Assembly (NCBI GenBank): GCA_034698045.1
Contig: JAQGAU010001008.1
Coordinates: 1-22,078 of the forward strand
Reading direction: 5' to 3'
Source: Paramacrobiotus richtersi
Taxonomy: Eukaryota > Tardigrada > Eutardigrada > Parachela > Macrobiotidae
DNA length: 22,078 nucleotides
Part shown: piece by piece, positions 8,433 through 18,376 of the stretch
How the letters are laid out: the number at the start of each line of letters is the position of its first letter
Numbering within the stretch: the stretch's first letter is position 1
Notes under the pieces: generated by a model
What the model saw: the letters and a program-made list of their open reading frames with translations, nothing else
Databases searched by the model: none
What the model was told of the DNA's origin: nothing
Program-made: the position numbers and the translations under genes

Positions 8433-9400
8433 TTAGTAGAAATGACTTTTTACATAGTCATGTCCACCAGGCATCGATATAGCTGATGACATCTGCATTT
8501 TTTCTCCGTCATACTGCGCCTTCCAGACTCGGGTCATTTTCGTCATATTCCTTAATTACGGAATGTACGTTCTCTGCGGTTATGGCTCTATCGATTGAAC
8601 TTCTAACGACACCTGAAAACAAACATTTCTTTAATATAAGTAACAAATTAAAAAATTATCGGTAATATTTCGGACAGAAACGCAGACAGCGACAATAAAC
8701 ATATTTTCCAAAAATCACTTACGTGCATTTGTCTGCTTTTTTCTTGCGCAAGAGTTGTGACGAATCTGCAGTGCCGATTCAAACAGGTCAAAATATATCC
8801 ATGTTGAAGGTTTTTTTCCGGTTCCGAGCAATCCGTCCAGCTGTTCATGTTGTGTTAGAGGGTAAACGGGATCATTAATATCCGACCAAAATATAATAAT
8901 AGTGGATCGATGCGCATTCTGCACTTACATCTCGGACAGCAGATTTCGCAGGAATTCGCTACCACGCAAATCCGAAGGTGTTATGCTATGTCCATCCACA
9001 GCAGCCAGATTTTTCGCCTGTGAATTAAATAAAACTTACATTTTCTTGGTCATGTTGTCGTTTACATACGATTATGTGTCAAAAGGAATCAGAGCGTAAC
9101 TGCAGCCCGTTGCACTGTATATGCCATAATTTTAGCTTCGAACTCTAATTACGGTATCAGTTTTATCACATTACGATAAATTTATCAGAAAACTGTGAAC
9201 GTACCCAGTGAACAAGAGGAGACGATAAAAATTCATCAACATCAAATCCTTCCGTTGGCTCTACAGGCCACAAGGAAACAGTTGTTTGGTTCTCCATAAT
9301 TTCTCGAAGCACTGGACGCTTGCAACTGGCAGAGCAATGCCCAGATAATTTGCTATCCCACATCCATCGAATGCGTGCAATCGTAATATCAATGAATCAA
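8433..9400 (-). pseudogene. Fragmentary multi-exon gene, possibly HOOK/CCDC88 N-terminal (CH-like) domain
   Basis: An exon ending at 9205 (donor GTACGT) reads ENQTTVSLWPVEPTEGF and DVDEFLSSPLVHW. It joins in phase 0 to exon 9017-8929 (acceptor TTCACAG, donor AT|GTAAGT): AKNLAAVDGHSITPSDLRGS then EFLRNLLSE. FLxSPLVxW, followed about 25 residues on by DL..G..FL, recalls the start of the HOOK/girdin (CCDC88) N-terminal domain, which binds dynein light intermediate chain; the later part of that domain does not match. A further open stretch in the same frame (to 8723) has INDPVYPLTQHEQL and FESALQIRHNSCARKK; its donor joins in phase to exon 8612-8509, VVRSSIDRAITAENVHSVIK and EYDENDPSLEGAV. A shifted frame continues as GEKMQMSSAISMPGG to a stop at 8435-8433. 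No usable acceptor precedes INDPVYP, so the middle junction is broken. The start is not fixed. The family idea is weak. Confidence 0.33.
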
Positions 9401-9497
9401 CCGAAGAGAACTTCCCAATAATCCTCTTGACCACAGACCAGCCAGTCAGTCAGCACACCTGAACAATTCCGGCGCCGTCGCGTACGCAGTAGATTTC

Positions 9498-9904
9498 TTA
9501 TTTTTGAACCTGTTCATGCGAGGCAGTTTCATCTCCACCTACACGATGCACCCATAAATAATTGAAAAAGAATAATTCGTAATTGTTTAATTTAACGGGG
9601 AGTTTTTACCTTTCAATAATTCGGCAGTTTGCCTGTCGCCCCGGAGACGCTTAAAGGAGTGCTGCGGGCTGGAACTCGCACGACGTCTGTGTCCATCACC
9701 GAGCACCGTGGCACTTTCCTCTGCAGCGCGCGGAAGGTCCTGCTGGACGTGGGGCTTGCTGGAATCCTGAACTGCTTTCTCGGGAACTTTGATACCTGTA
9801 GAAATGCCGTTTCCAATACTGCATCCAAATAAAACAAGTTAATGTTTCCCACCTAGCATCTCCAGCTGACGCCGCATATCACTACTACGCCCAGCACCTC
9901 GCAT
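9498..9904 (-). CDS. Small three-exon hypothetical gene, basic/Ser-rich, 92 residues
   Basis: A spliced model joins in phase: exon 9904-9853 (MRGAGRSSDMRRQLEML, donor G|GTGGGA), exon 9795-9610 (acceptor TTCTACAG, GIKVPEKAVQDSSKPHVQQD, a basic-serine stretch GDGHRRRASSSPQHSFKRLR, donor G|GTAAAA) and exon 9538-9498 (acceptor GTGTAG, GDETASHEQVQK, TAA). RRRAS fits a PKA-type phosphorylation site. There is no signal peptide or membrane segment. I do not recognise the family. The frame is open upstream of the chosen ATG to about 10075, so an earlier start is possible. All three frames are open in part of the last exon, and it could instead be the 5' end of the decayed gene at 8433-9400, on the same strand. 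Confidence 0.38.
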
Positions 9905-10468
9905 TCCACAAAGACAGGGGAAGATGAGAGAAGGACAGACAAAATAAAGTGTCAAAACAGAGAAATCTGTAATCTGCAACAGATTCCAGCGTGCAAAAGC
10001 AGTAACTTCCAATTCCAAACTGAAGACACTGGCAGTACGTAAATGGAGTTCCATTGTAAATGGAATGTTCATCACAACTGGAAATCACAACATGGGCAAC
10101 GGACAAAAAGTATCCAAATCCGAGAGTTTGCAAAAAATCAAGTTTTGATGAAATCAAGTTTAAGCAAAATCATGTTTGAGATTTTTGAGATGAATCATGT
10201 TTCAGAATAATGGTGTGGTGACCCGAACGGCTCTCCATACTATGACACTACAACTAATGTAGAAGCTAAGAAGTACCATTGCTGTGGAGCGAGCAAACCA
10301 GTGATGTCTGACTTTTGATACAACTTTTTTTAATGTTTTTTACTTTGGGTATAATCCGCCACCAATAGACCAAAACGAGAAACTCTCATAATCTAACTAG
10401 TTCAAAATCACGATACATAAAGACGCGCCAGAACGATATTATTCAAATAATTTTTCCAAATTCAAATA
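9905..10468. other. No gene seen; 3' flank of the OTUD4-like gene
   Basis: AT-rich sequence with short direct repeats (AAATCAAGTTT and AATCATGTTTGAGA/AATCATGTTTCAGA near 10138-10206). I see no clear AATAAA for the minus-strand gene that ends at 10469. Confidence 0.4.
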
Positions 10469-11548
10469 TTAATATTCATCCTTCTGATATTCCGAAATGC
10501 TGCCATTCTCGTATCTCCTGTATTTCAACTGGTCCTTGCGGAAATCTTCTATTTCCCGTGTAGATGCGACCCAAACACTAAATTTTGTGACGCACTGCTG
10601 GACCACTCCCCATTCCCCTTCCCCGTTCTCCGATGAGTTGGGATCGCGGCTAATCCAACAGAGAGCGCCAGGAACCAGGGGTCCATCCGCCGTAAAACCG
10701 GCTTCTTGCTCCAGCTTCGCCACTCGTTTAGCCACTAGTTCACGCTCTTCAATCCAAACGTCGAAATTCACGTCTTGATAAATGTGGGGGCTGAGGGATT
10801 CGGCAACCTCGTACGGAAGTGGCCGCCGTTCCTTGACAAACAACAGTTCACGTAGTTTTTCCTTCAAACTTCCTTCTTCCAAATTTTGCGCTTCCTTGCG
10901 CATATCGAACCGTTTCCGTCCAGGAGACGTCTTTGGCTCATTTAACATTAAATCCTTCAGAATAGTAACGGACGATCCCAGTTTGAAGATCATAGCGTAC
11001 TGGATTTCGTAGACAATGGCTTGAGCGATTCCAGCTTTCAACAGCTCCTCTGTTCGCACAACGCTGTCGTAATGGTTGTCGCCGTACCGACAAAGCCTGA
11101 TCTTATCCGTGAAATTGTGTGTTCTCTCTTCCGGATTAGACTTGTCATGATGATAAATAACGAAGTCTCTCTTGTAGAGCATGGACATTGCCAGCATTTC
11201 CACGTCCGTTGCATATGTCTCGTCGGACTGCAGACGTTTTAGGTACTGCTCGCATGTGTCTTTCGATGAAATTTCCTTTGAAAACACTGCCCAGTTCAGC
11301 TTCATAAACCTGACACAGTCTCTGCGCACCAATGGATAAAGCGGATGATTCTGGAACACTTGTTCAGCCACAACCCGGAATACACAGGAGGCGTCTTTAG
11401 GGGTACGTTTTCGAAACCATCCATCAAGATCCAGCACATAATCAATCCTTTCGCGAGGCTGATGCGTTTTGCTTATCGAGTTGCGCGAGGCAGGATGCTC
11501 GTAACGATTTCCCGAACCGTTGGCCCGATTCCCGAAGCGACCAGACAT
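10469..11548 (-). CDS. OTUD4-like: OTUD4-like OTU-family deubiquitinase, intronless
   Basis: OTU cysteine proteases cleave ubiquitin chains; OTUD4 acts on K48/K63 chains and also serves as a scaffold, and these roles are family knowledge. The 359-residue frame opens at ATG 11548 (MSGRFGNRANGSGNRYEHP). The catalytic loop is PKDASCVFRVVAEQ (Asp52, Cys55). The middle helix region is TDVEMLAMSMLYKRDFVIY (Glu117). The catalytic His is His159 in RYGDNHYDSV. The order and spacing match an OTU domain at about residues 40-165. Downstream, PLPYEVAESLSPHIYQDVNF and DVWIEERELV match the conserved segment after the OTU domain in OTUD4, and the PGALCWISRD...GEWGVVQQ stretch (about 295-325) resembles its Tudor-like region. 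The protein ends at 359 residues, without the long disordered tail of vertebrate OTUD4 (about 1,100 residues). The gene is one uninterrupted exon while most neighbours are split, so it may be a retrocopy. No stop or shift is seen. Confidence 0.88.
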   Translation of the reverse strand: MSGRFGNRANGSGNRYEHPASRNSISKTHQPRERIDYVLDLDGWFRKRTPKDASCVFRVVAEQVFQNHPLYPLVRRDCVRFMKLNWAVFSKEISSKDTCEQYLKRLQSDETYATDVEMLAMSMLYKRDFVIYHHDKSNPEERTHNFTDKIRLCRYGDNHYDSVVRTEELLKAGIAQAIVYEIQYAMIFKLGSSVTILKDLMLNEPKTSPGRKRFDMRKEAQNLEEGSLKEKLRELLFVKERRPLPYEVAESLSPHIYQDVNFDVWIEERELVAKRVAKLEQEAGFTADGPLVPGALCWISRDPNSSENGEGEWGVVQQCVTKFSVWVASTREIEDFRKDQLKYRRYENGSISEYQKDEY

Positions 11549-12806
11549 GGTCCCAAAATTCCCTTACTTGGATATAAACAGAACTTCAAGCCAACAGACA
11601 CAAACACGAAGAAAAGAAAAATCCTATATCTACTGCACACGCGGCTGTCGAAAGTGTTTCTTATAACTGCCAAGGTTCAAGGACACCTCGCCATGGTATA
11701 CTGATAGCAAATAGCATAATCGCTCGCTGATGCTGGCAGTGGCGATGAAGACCGGAGCGGGTATATGTGCAATGAACGGTGGACCATGATGGCGATAAAG
11801 CCTACAGGTACTTTTCGTGCAAGATCCGCATTTGATTGTCTTGAATTGCGCAAGGGGCTTTCCGCTCTGATCAGTCTTAAAACGACTGTATCGTCTGGTA
11901 TTAGCGCCGGATACAAAAGTCCAATAACCCTGTCATTCTTTAACGGGTAGTTCAAAAAATATTAGGGTTCCAGAACTCCTAACGAGGAATATATCGGTCA
12001 AAATTTCAAGAAAATCGGAATACTTTGAAGTTTGAACAGAGATAACGTGAATGAAATAGCTATGTCCACTTCCGTAACAGAGGCACAAAAATGCGTGTGA
12101 AGCTGACACTGAGAATAAAGGACGTCCGCTCCGGTCGATCAGTATGCTGTTTGTTTAAAACTGGCCGTAAGGTTTTGCACCATCCGGTGTATCGTGATTC
12201 AAAATAACCAGATTCATATAACTAAATAATCTAAGTTTCGCAAACCTTAAGAACAGCGAATTCGAAACTGAAACTAGCGATCGCTGTGCAAGAATATGTA
12301 CCTGTGCCGCTGCTTAGTACGTACATATGTGCTTCGCAGTTGCGGTCGTTTCATGCAATATTCAGTAAATATGTACAGCCTGTATATCCAGCAGATGTAC
12401 GCATTTTTCTTGTGTCATGGCGAGCGGTTGTGAATTAAAACCAAAATATTCGGCATGCGAAAGCTGGCAGTCATGATCATGTGCCTGCAACTGCCTATTA
12501 CCGATCTATAGGATATCCTTTACGTTCTTTTCGACAAGAGACATACACAGTAAGCGGAAAGAATCAGATCGTCCTGTAAAGTTAATGGTTCGGTTAGTTC
12601 AATAACACAGTTTTTCGGTTTTCGAAAATTATCCAGTTATAAGAACTCATTGTCAGCATCACCATCCTTTTACAGAAAGACCCAATCTACAGACAGTACT
12701 AGTGCATCGTAACATTATAACGAGACTCATAAACGTAATAAGAAGCAGTACAAAACAATACAGCATTACTATCCTTGTCGCCCGGACTCCATCTGTCCAT
12801 GATCGT
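11549..12806. other. No gene seen; spacer between OTUD4-like gene and gene X
   Basis: Overlapping open frames on both strands at 11677-11955 have no recognisable motif and no splice support. On the minus strand the bases just above 11548 are the promoter side of the OTUD4-like gene; a TTTATATCC run at about 11568-11576 is a weak TATA candidate. On the other side, the 3' end of gene X (12807) has no obvious AATAAA within 170 bases. Confidence 0.4.
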
Positions 12807-15800
12807 CTAACCTGGATAAACCGCCGGAGGATACTGCGCATGGTATGGCAGGGCGTAGTTTCCGGGAACAGGTGGCATAGGATACGGAGGACTATAAGCG
12901 GGTCCGTAAGGAGCGGGTGGGTATGGCTGTGGGCCGTATGGTGGAGGCGGTCCGTACTGGGGTGCAGTGTAATTAGCGGGGCGGCCGTATCCCTGTGGTC
13001 CTGCCTGGTACGGGTTACGGAGCGGGGAAACGCCGTAGTCACCGGCGTCGTCGTAATTGTTCTTCTTTTCTGAACCGCATTGCAGCTCAGCCAGGTATTT
13101 GTCTAACCAGAAAAAAAACGTTGGGACAGAAGCGTGGACAAGATGCCCTGGAGCAAAGAACTCCAAAGTTACTACAGGCCGATCAGGCCTACGTATACCG
13201 CTGGTGCGCACTTCAGTGCTATCGTACAAGTACTGTATTACTTGTACAGACATACGGCACTGTGTGACAAGAAGACCAACTGAAAACTGTCAAGAAAAAA
13301 AAACCGCGGGAACAGAGTTATGCTGTATTATTGTCAATATTCAAAAGCTTCCTGCAGCTTGCTTGTAAAGCGAAAGTTCGTGCTTTAGAACGCGGAACAA
13401 TAATCAATTCCTTCTAACGGCTGAACGTACCGTAAAACTTGGCTGGACGCGTGCAAGCCACGCACGTTGATGTTGAGCCGCAGCATTTGGATTTGTAGCT
13501 GCAGTATTCAGCTCCATAGTACATGGATTCCTTTCCGATGTCGGTTGGGTTAACCTCGCCAGGTGAAGATTCGCCGCAGGAACTGGCGTTGTTCATGGCC
13601 GCCACTATGTTGGAAAGGCAGTATGCTCTCAGTGGCTTCGTCGGGCTGGTTAAGAAAACGAACTGGCATGCGTCGCCGTGACCTCGGACATACTGCACGT
13701 CGGACGACTGAAGTCATAACATACAGAAGGTTAGTTCTTTAGAAGTTTGCTTAATTAATCTATTCTGCATCCGAAAGTTTTGTACAAATTAAAGCCTAAT
13801 ATTGCTTAAGCTGGTACAACTGTGTTTTGGCTATTAACAACAAGATGTACTATCTGTCTGTTGATGCAGACTGGTGTGATTTGCAAACCAAGAATATAAA
13901 GACACAATTTTATTAGAGCACCTGGTCTGCGCCTTTCAGGAACACGATTTTGTCCGGTCGCAGCTGATTTGCACTCGTATCGTACAGCATACAGAATGAC
14001 GAATACCTAGGCGCTCCTTCGTTGATAGTGTAATTGCAGCAGTGGAGGACGTTCACCGATGCGCACAGGAAGGTCATGTTTCCGGCATTGATGATGTTGG
14101 CTTTGTTGATTCCTGCACCATAGAACGTTGCAAGCTGAGTTCTACAGCGCATGAGTCATGCACAAGCTACACAGACGGCCATGCTGAATTCAAAAATTCG
14201 TATACGAATTTTTCCACGACGATTTTTAGTTAATAATGATTCAGTGTATTGATACAGACCGTATATGTATGAGTAAAAACGACACATGAAAAGGTTCATT
14301 TGTTTCGTCCGTTTTTGTTACGCTGCAGTATTTCTGTACTTACCGCATAAGGGATACAACGGGTTGTAGGCCCCTTCACTACTCTGGCATCCAATATTGG
14401 TGACAGTCTCAATCAGCTTGTTCTTACAGACATAATCCTCCACATCCGGAGTGATGGAAAAGTGAACTATGGGCGTCGTACACTTCTCTACTGAATAATT
14501 GCCCGGCGGCGACGACGACGACGTTGTAATCACACCGGGAACAACGGCCGAATCAGTCGCCTGCTTGGCCACAAGAAACGCTTGCGGTGTCTTATGCACC
14601 AACCAGGCTGAAGCGTCCACCGTCGAAGTCACCGGCAGGTTGCCGCAAAAGTACCACTTGTAGTTGTTAGGGCAGATGTGGTAGATGGGTGGGAGGATGT
14701 CGGAGGGTTCGCGGATGACGTCATAGCGGAAGGCGGTGTGGTAACTGGAGAAGACGGCAAGGAGGCAGGAAAGCGAGTTCTCTGTGGTGAAGCCCACACG
14801 GCCGACACCGCTGAGGCCCGTGTTAAAAACGGACTCCACTTGTTCGAAGGTGATCTGGTAGTTCTCTTTGAAGTTGAGCTGGAAGAGGGTGGAAGCATAA
14901 CCCCGGATGAAGCAGACGATGTAGACGTAGGTGTTGAGACGGAGTTGCTGGAGTGAAGAACGAGTTCAGTGAGAAAGTATCTAGTCAGTGCTGAGCTTAC
15001 AACCCAACTATAGCAAGTCGAAGTATTCGGATTTTCACATCTTTGATATCGTTCGAAAGATCGTAAAGCGCAGGTGCTAAATCTGCTGCAAGATTCTGCC
15101 AGATGTAAAATAATAAAAAGTTGCTCCATACAAAAGATATGGCGAAAAGTCCGTACAATTACATTGCAGCTGCAAGCCACTGCACTACAATTTGAACATC
15201 GCAGTGTAGTGGCTTTTATGAGCATTAATGATGGCCGACAAAGAAAATTTTTTGTTTTTGCGCTCGAATAACTTTTGGACCTAAATCATCTGGCAAGATT
15301 TGACAGCAGATCTAGCACCTACACATTACGATCTTTCGAACGATATCAAAGATGTGAAAATCCGAATACTTCGACTTGCTATAGTTGGGTTGTTAGTATA
15401 TATTACTCATTAACTAAATCGTTTATTGCGTAAATGAACTGAATATTCTCCAGTTTTAAGTTGATAAAAAAACTGTGTTCTTGTTTTATTGCTGGAAATT
15501 TTTTTGTAAGATCTTTGCTTCGAGATTCATGAGAATAGTATCATCATTAACATACTGGGCTGTCGCTGCCTCAAATTTGAGGAGCAATTCGGATTATTTA
15601 TACTTAATCATCAAATGTTGCATAAAAGACGATAAATTTACCCGTATCTTCCAGCAAGGATACGTAGTTTCCGCAGAAGCAATTTGCGCGCCAACGGTGA
15701 CTGACTGATAAGCCGGGGGATATGGACCTTTGGGCGGACCATAGCCCGGTGGCTGTGGCGCGTATGGATTGGGGTACGGGTTACGCTGGTCATAGCCGTA

Positions 15801-16564
15801 AGCTGGACATTTCAATGAGTAGCAGTATATTCCTGTTATGTCGTAGCCGAACCCAGCAGAACATAAATATCTATACACAAAAGTATTTTATTAAATGAAC
15901 TCGAATGAATACTACTTACATTGTTAGTGTCAAGTTTTTCAAAGGAACCAAAGAAGGTCTTATCAATAAAAGGGCACAGTTCATTTATCTGACCGATGCT
16001 ACGTAAATATTATCGTATATCTGTTCAGTATATTGTAGGATTATATCGTCCGTGGTATCACTACTGTCGGTCTTACTCAACGTTGGGATCATGCGGACTG
16101 GATATGAGTATGCTGCTCGTCGGACTCTGCGCGTTGGGATCAGAACTGGACGCCTTTAAAGTTGTGGTCACTCCGCAGCTGGTGTAATTACCATCGTTAT
16201 CGCTTGGATAGTGTGTACCACCACCGTTCCTCACCGCCTGTTCGCTCCCGCCGACCCATAACGCGCATAGACCTACTGCAAAAACGAAACTGAGTGGCTA
16301 TTTAATCGTTATATATGTCGTTGTATTCAAGCTGTAATTCTAACATTGTTAGGTGAGATAACCTTAAACAAAAGTAACAACTGAAACTAATCGGCAGCCG
16401 ATTTCCTTCAGAATTTTTAATTTAAATCATAAAATTCCAGCGGAAAATAAATAATTTTAAGTTTAAATCAAACTATAAAGTACTGCTTGTAACGAATAGA
16501 TTGTGAATGTATCGTTAGCTTCTTACAGACCTGCTAAAAGCGTCAGTCGTCTATACATATTCAT
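12807..16564 (-). CDS. Gene X: secreted Cys-rich protein with two Pro/Tyr-rich blocks, eight exons, 607 residues
   Basis: Exons (minus): 16564-16531, 16275-16077, 15998-15920, 15785-15642, 14947-14344, 14112-13922, 13707-13431, 13102-12807. Each boundary is GT-AG, every junction phase agrees, and the sum is 1824 bases with no internal stop. The N-terminus MNMYRRLTLLAVGLCALWVG is a signal peptide. Exon 4 is a Pro/Tyr block (RNPYPNPYAPQPPGYGPPKG). Exons 5-7 (about residues 153-509) form a compact region with some 18 cysteines, including HCCNYT and KSKCCGSTSTCVACT, and several N-glycosylation sequons. Exon 8 ends in a second Pro/Tyr tail (RNPYQAGPQGYGRPANYTAP, then PPPPYGPQPYPP) to TAG 12809-12807. 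No transmembrane helix beyond the signal is obvious, although exon 5 starts with a hydrophobic TYVYIVCF. I recognise no family; an extracellular matrix, cuticle or adhesive role is inference. The exon 4 acceptor (GACCAG at 15786) is the least certain; using TATAG at 15871 keeps a longer frame but breaks phase. Confidence 0.78.
15000..15392. mobile_element. MITE with 67-bp perfect terminal inverted repeats, TTA target duplication
   Basis: Bases 15000-15066 (starting CAACCCAACTATAGCAAGTC) are the exact reverse complement of 15326-15392, and the match continues with mismatches to about 100 bases per arm. TTA flanks both sides (14997-14999 and 15393-15395). A 3-bp TTA/TAA duplication is typical of PIF/Harbinger elements and their Tourist-like MITEs. 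The 393-bp element has no transposase frame. It lies in intron 4 of gene X, ending 53 bases before the exon 5 acceptor. The near-identical arms point to a fairly recent insertion. Confidence 0.88.
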
Positions 16565-18376
16565 CTCATCAGATTATCGGTTATGCCAGTATATTCCAGA
16601 TCTACAGCATGAAAGCAGTTCAGGGTTTATGAGATCTGCCACCACAAGCATCCAACAAGTACTGAGCTGATTGCGTAACTTTGTTCGACGGCAATTAAAT
16701 AAAAATTGATAAAAGTATTCCAAGCATCGCGCAACCAGTCGGCTCCCAAACTAAACGGTCAATGCCAAAAATTTGTCCCTAAAGACTATCTACCACATGC
16801 GGAATGACCGCTAGCGGCTAAGGTCCAACACGCCGATCCCGTAGCCTCGTTATGATGACAATTGTTGGCATTTTTTTGTCGGCAGATTGACCTATTGGTT
16901 GTTAGATCGGAATCGGGATAATATTATGATTACTCGGTGCTGTGCGTTCTACATAGATTATCATATATATGTTGTTCCATCATAACAAAATACTTATTTT
17001 GATGATAGAATTGGTCTGGATAGTTATTCCTTCATAGAGAAACGAGCACAACAAACTGTAGTTTTCGGATCGGATGACAATACCGCTGTAGTTGTTTTTT
17101 GTGTGCTAATATTAATGACGATGTCATTGACCGGTGGCGGCCGGTAATGTTGCTAATTCATATGCGATCTATATCGGTGTCCGTATAATATGATCCCGCA
17201 TATAGCGTCCAAAAAAGCTAGGCCATGCCGCCATGGCATCACTTCGATGTCGATAAGGTTCATATTATGTAATGATTTCATGGCACATATGGCTCCTAGA
17301 TAATACATCGGCAGAATCATTTACTGGGCCCGGGATTGAAAACAATTAATTTTACTGTTCAGAGGCTGTTCCTGGTTTCGCAGTTTTTGTGTGGACAAGT
17401 CAGAATCTTTACCTAGTTTAGTGCACGATACTTTCATACTTTCAGGGATATACCAGAATGACGAAGCTTATACTGAGTTCTTGTACTCCAGGCTGACAAT
17501 AAGCATGTTCCCCAACAAGGCGTATATGATTCACTAACCGCTTATTAGATAAAGAACCGGTATCAGATAAACTGTACGGTACTATGATAACTTTCTAACT
17601 TTGGGTACCAAAGATGGCTTCCTTCGAAAACCTGCAACTTTTTAGAAGAAAAGACAGTGCTACATTCATATGGATGAGAATAGTAGCACGTTCATGATTT
17701 TCGCGATTTGTGTTATTAATGAGTAAACCCTGAACTAAACAGATAAGTAACTAAATGCAATCACCGAGCATGGACGTACACAGAACAATTGATATTAGTT
17801 GTCTATCAAATCGCGAAAGTTTATACTAACTCGCACCAGATTACAGATATATGTATCCAGACCTTAGATACTTGCTCATAAGCAGCAGTATCGAACCCAT
17901 CCTATACCGAAATCTACAACAGACGAGTTTAGCGCCTTATGTTACCAGGGACAAATATTAAACTTCTCAATCCCCAATCACTTAATGTGACAGTTAGCAA
18001 ATAAAGTCCATCGATGCATTTGAAGAATATCTCGGATCTCTATCAGAATCGCGAACATCATTTTGCAAGACTAACGAAAGTTCTTGTCTGATAAAGGTGC
18101 GTGACCTTTGACTGGAAAAACTTTACAAGTTGACCCATGGCGGTTGCGGGACCATGACCGGTATAGCGGCATATTTTTATAATTTTCATCAACCAACAAA
18201 ATCACTAGCGCTTTTCTGGCTTTCAGTCTTTATTACTTTGCTAAACACATAAACGGGCAAAATCCCATGACAACTAACAGTAAACATCACCACTAAATAC
18301 TCGGGATCCTTATCCAGCACGAACACCGTCTCAATATTACGTAACAAGCACCGCTTCATCTGCACCGGTAGCGCAC
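16565..18376. other. No gene seen; spacer between genes X and Y
   Basis: No frame longer than about 60 residues lies here, apart from an antisense-free one over the 3' flank of gene Y (18189-18380), which looks like untranslated sequence. On the minus strand, bases just above 16564 should hold the promoter of gene X; I see only a weak ATATAC at about 16592. Confidence 0.45.
18229..18234 (-). terminator. Poly(A) signal AATAAA of gene Y
   Basis: AATAAA on the minus strand (in AAGTAATAAAGACTG) lies about 145 bases past the TGA of gene Y, a normal distance for a short 3' untranslated region. Confidence 0.6.

Noticed and set aside
8648..8848. Minus frame WTDCSEPEKNLQHGYILTC as the exon of the HOOK-like gene
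   Set aside because: It fits an acceptor at TGAACAG, but its downstream donor phase does not match the next exon, while the other frame does.
11677..11955. Opposed open frames of 92 and 61 codons
   Set aside because: Neither has a recognisable motif, and both being open over the same stretch suggests chance base composition.
12659..13073. Open frames on both strands overlapping the last exon of gene X (127 and 123 codons)
   Set aside because: They are out-of-frame shadows of the Pro/Tyr-rich exon, whose GC-rich codons keep the other frames open; they have no splice or motif support.
14629..15225. A 198-codon minus frame rich in Ser/Thr/Pro overlapping exon 5 of gene X
   Set aside because: It is a shifted reading of exon 5 that runs on through the intron and half of the MITE; the other frame has matching splice phases.
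15594..15870. Using the TATAG acceptor at 15871 for gene X exon 4 (adds YLCSAGFGYDITGIYCYS)
   Set aside because: The added residues look plausible, but the junction is out of phase with exon 3; the CAG acceptor at 15786 fits in phase. Kept as an open alternative.
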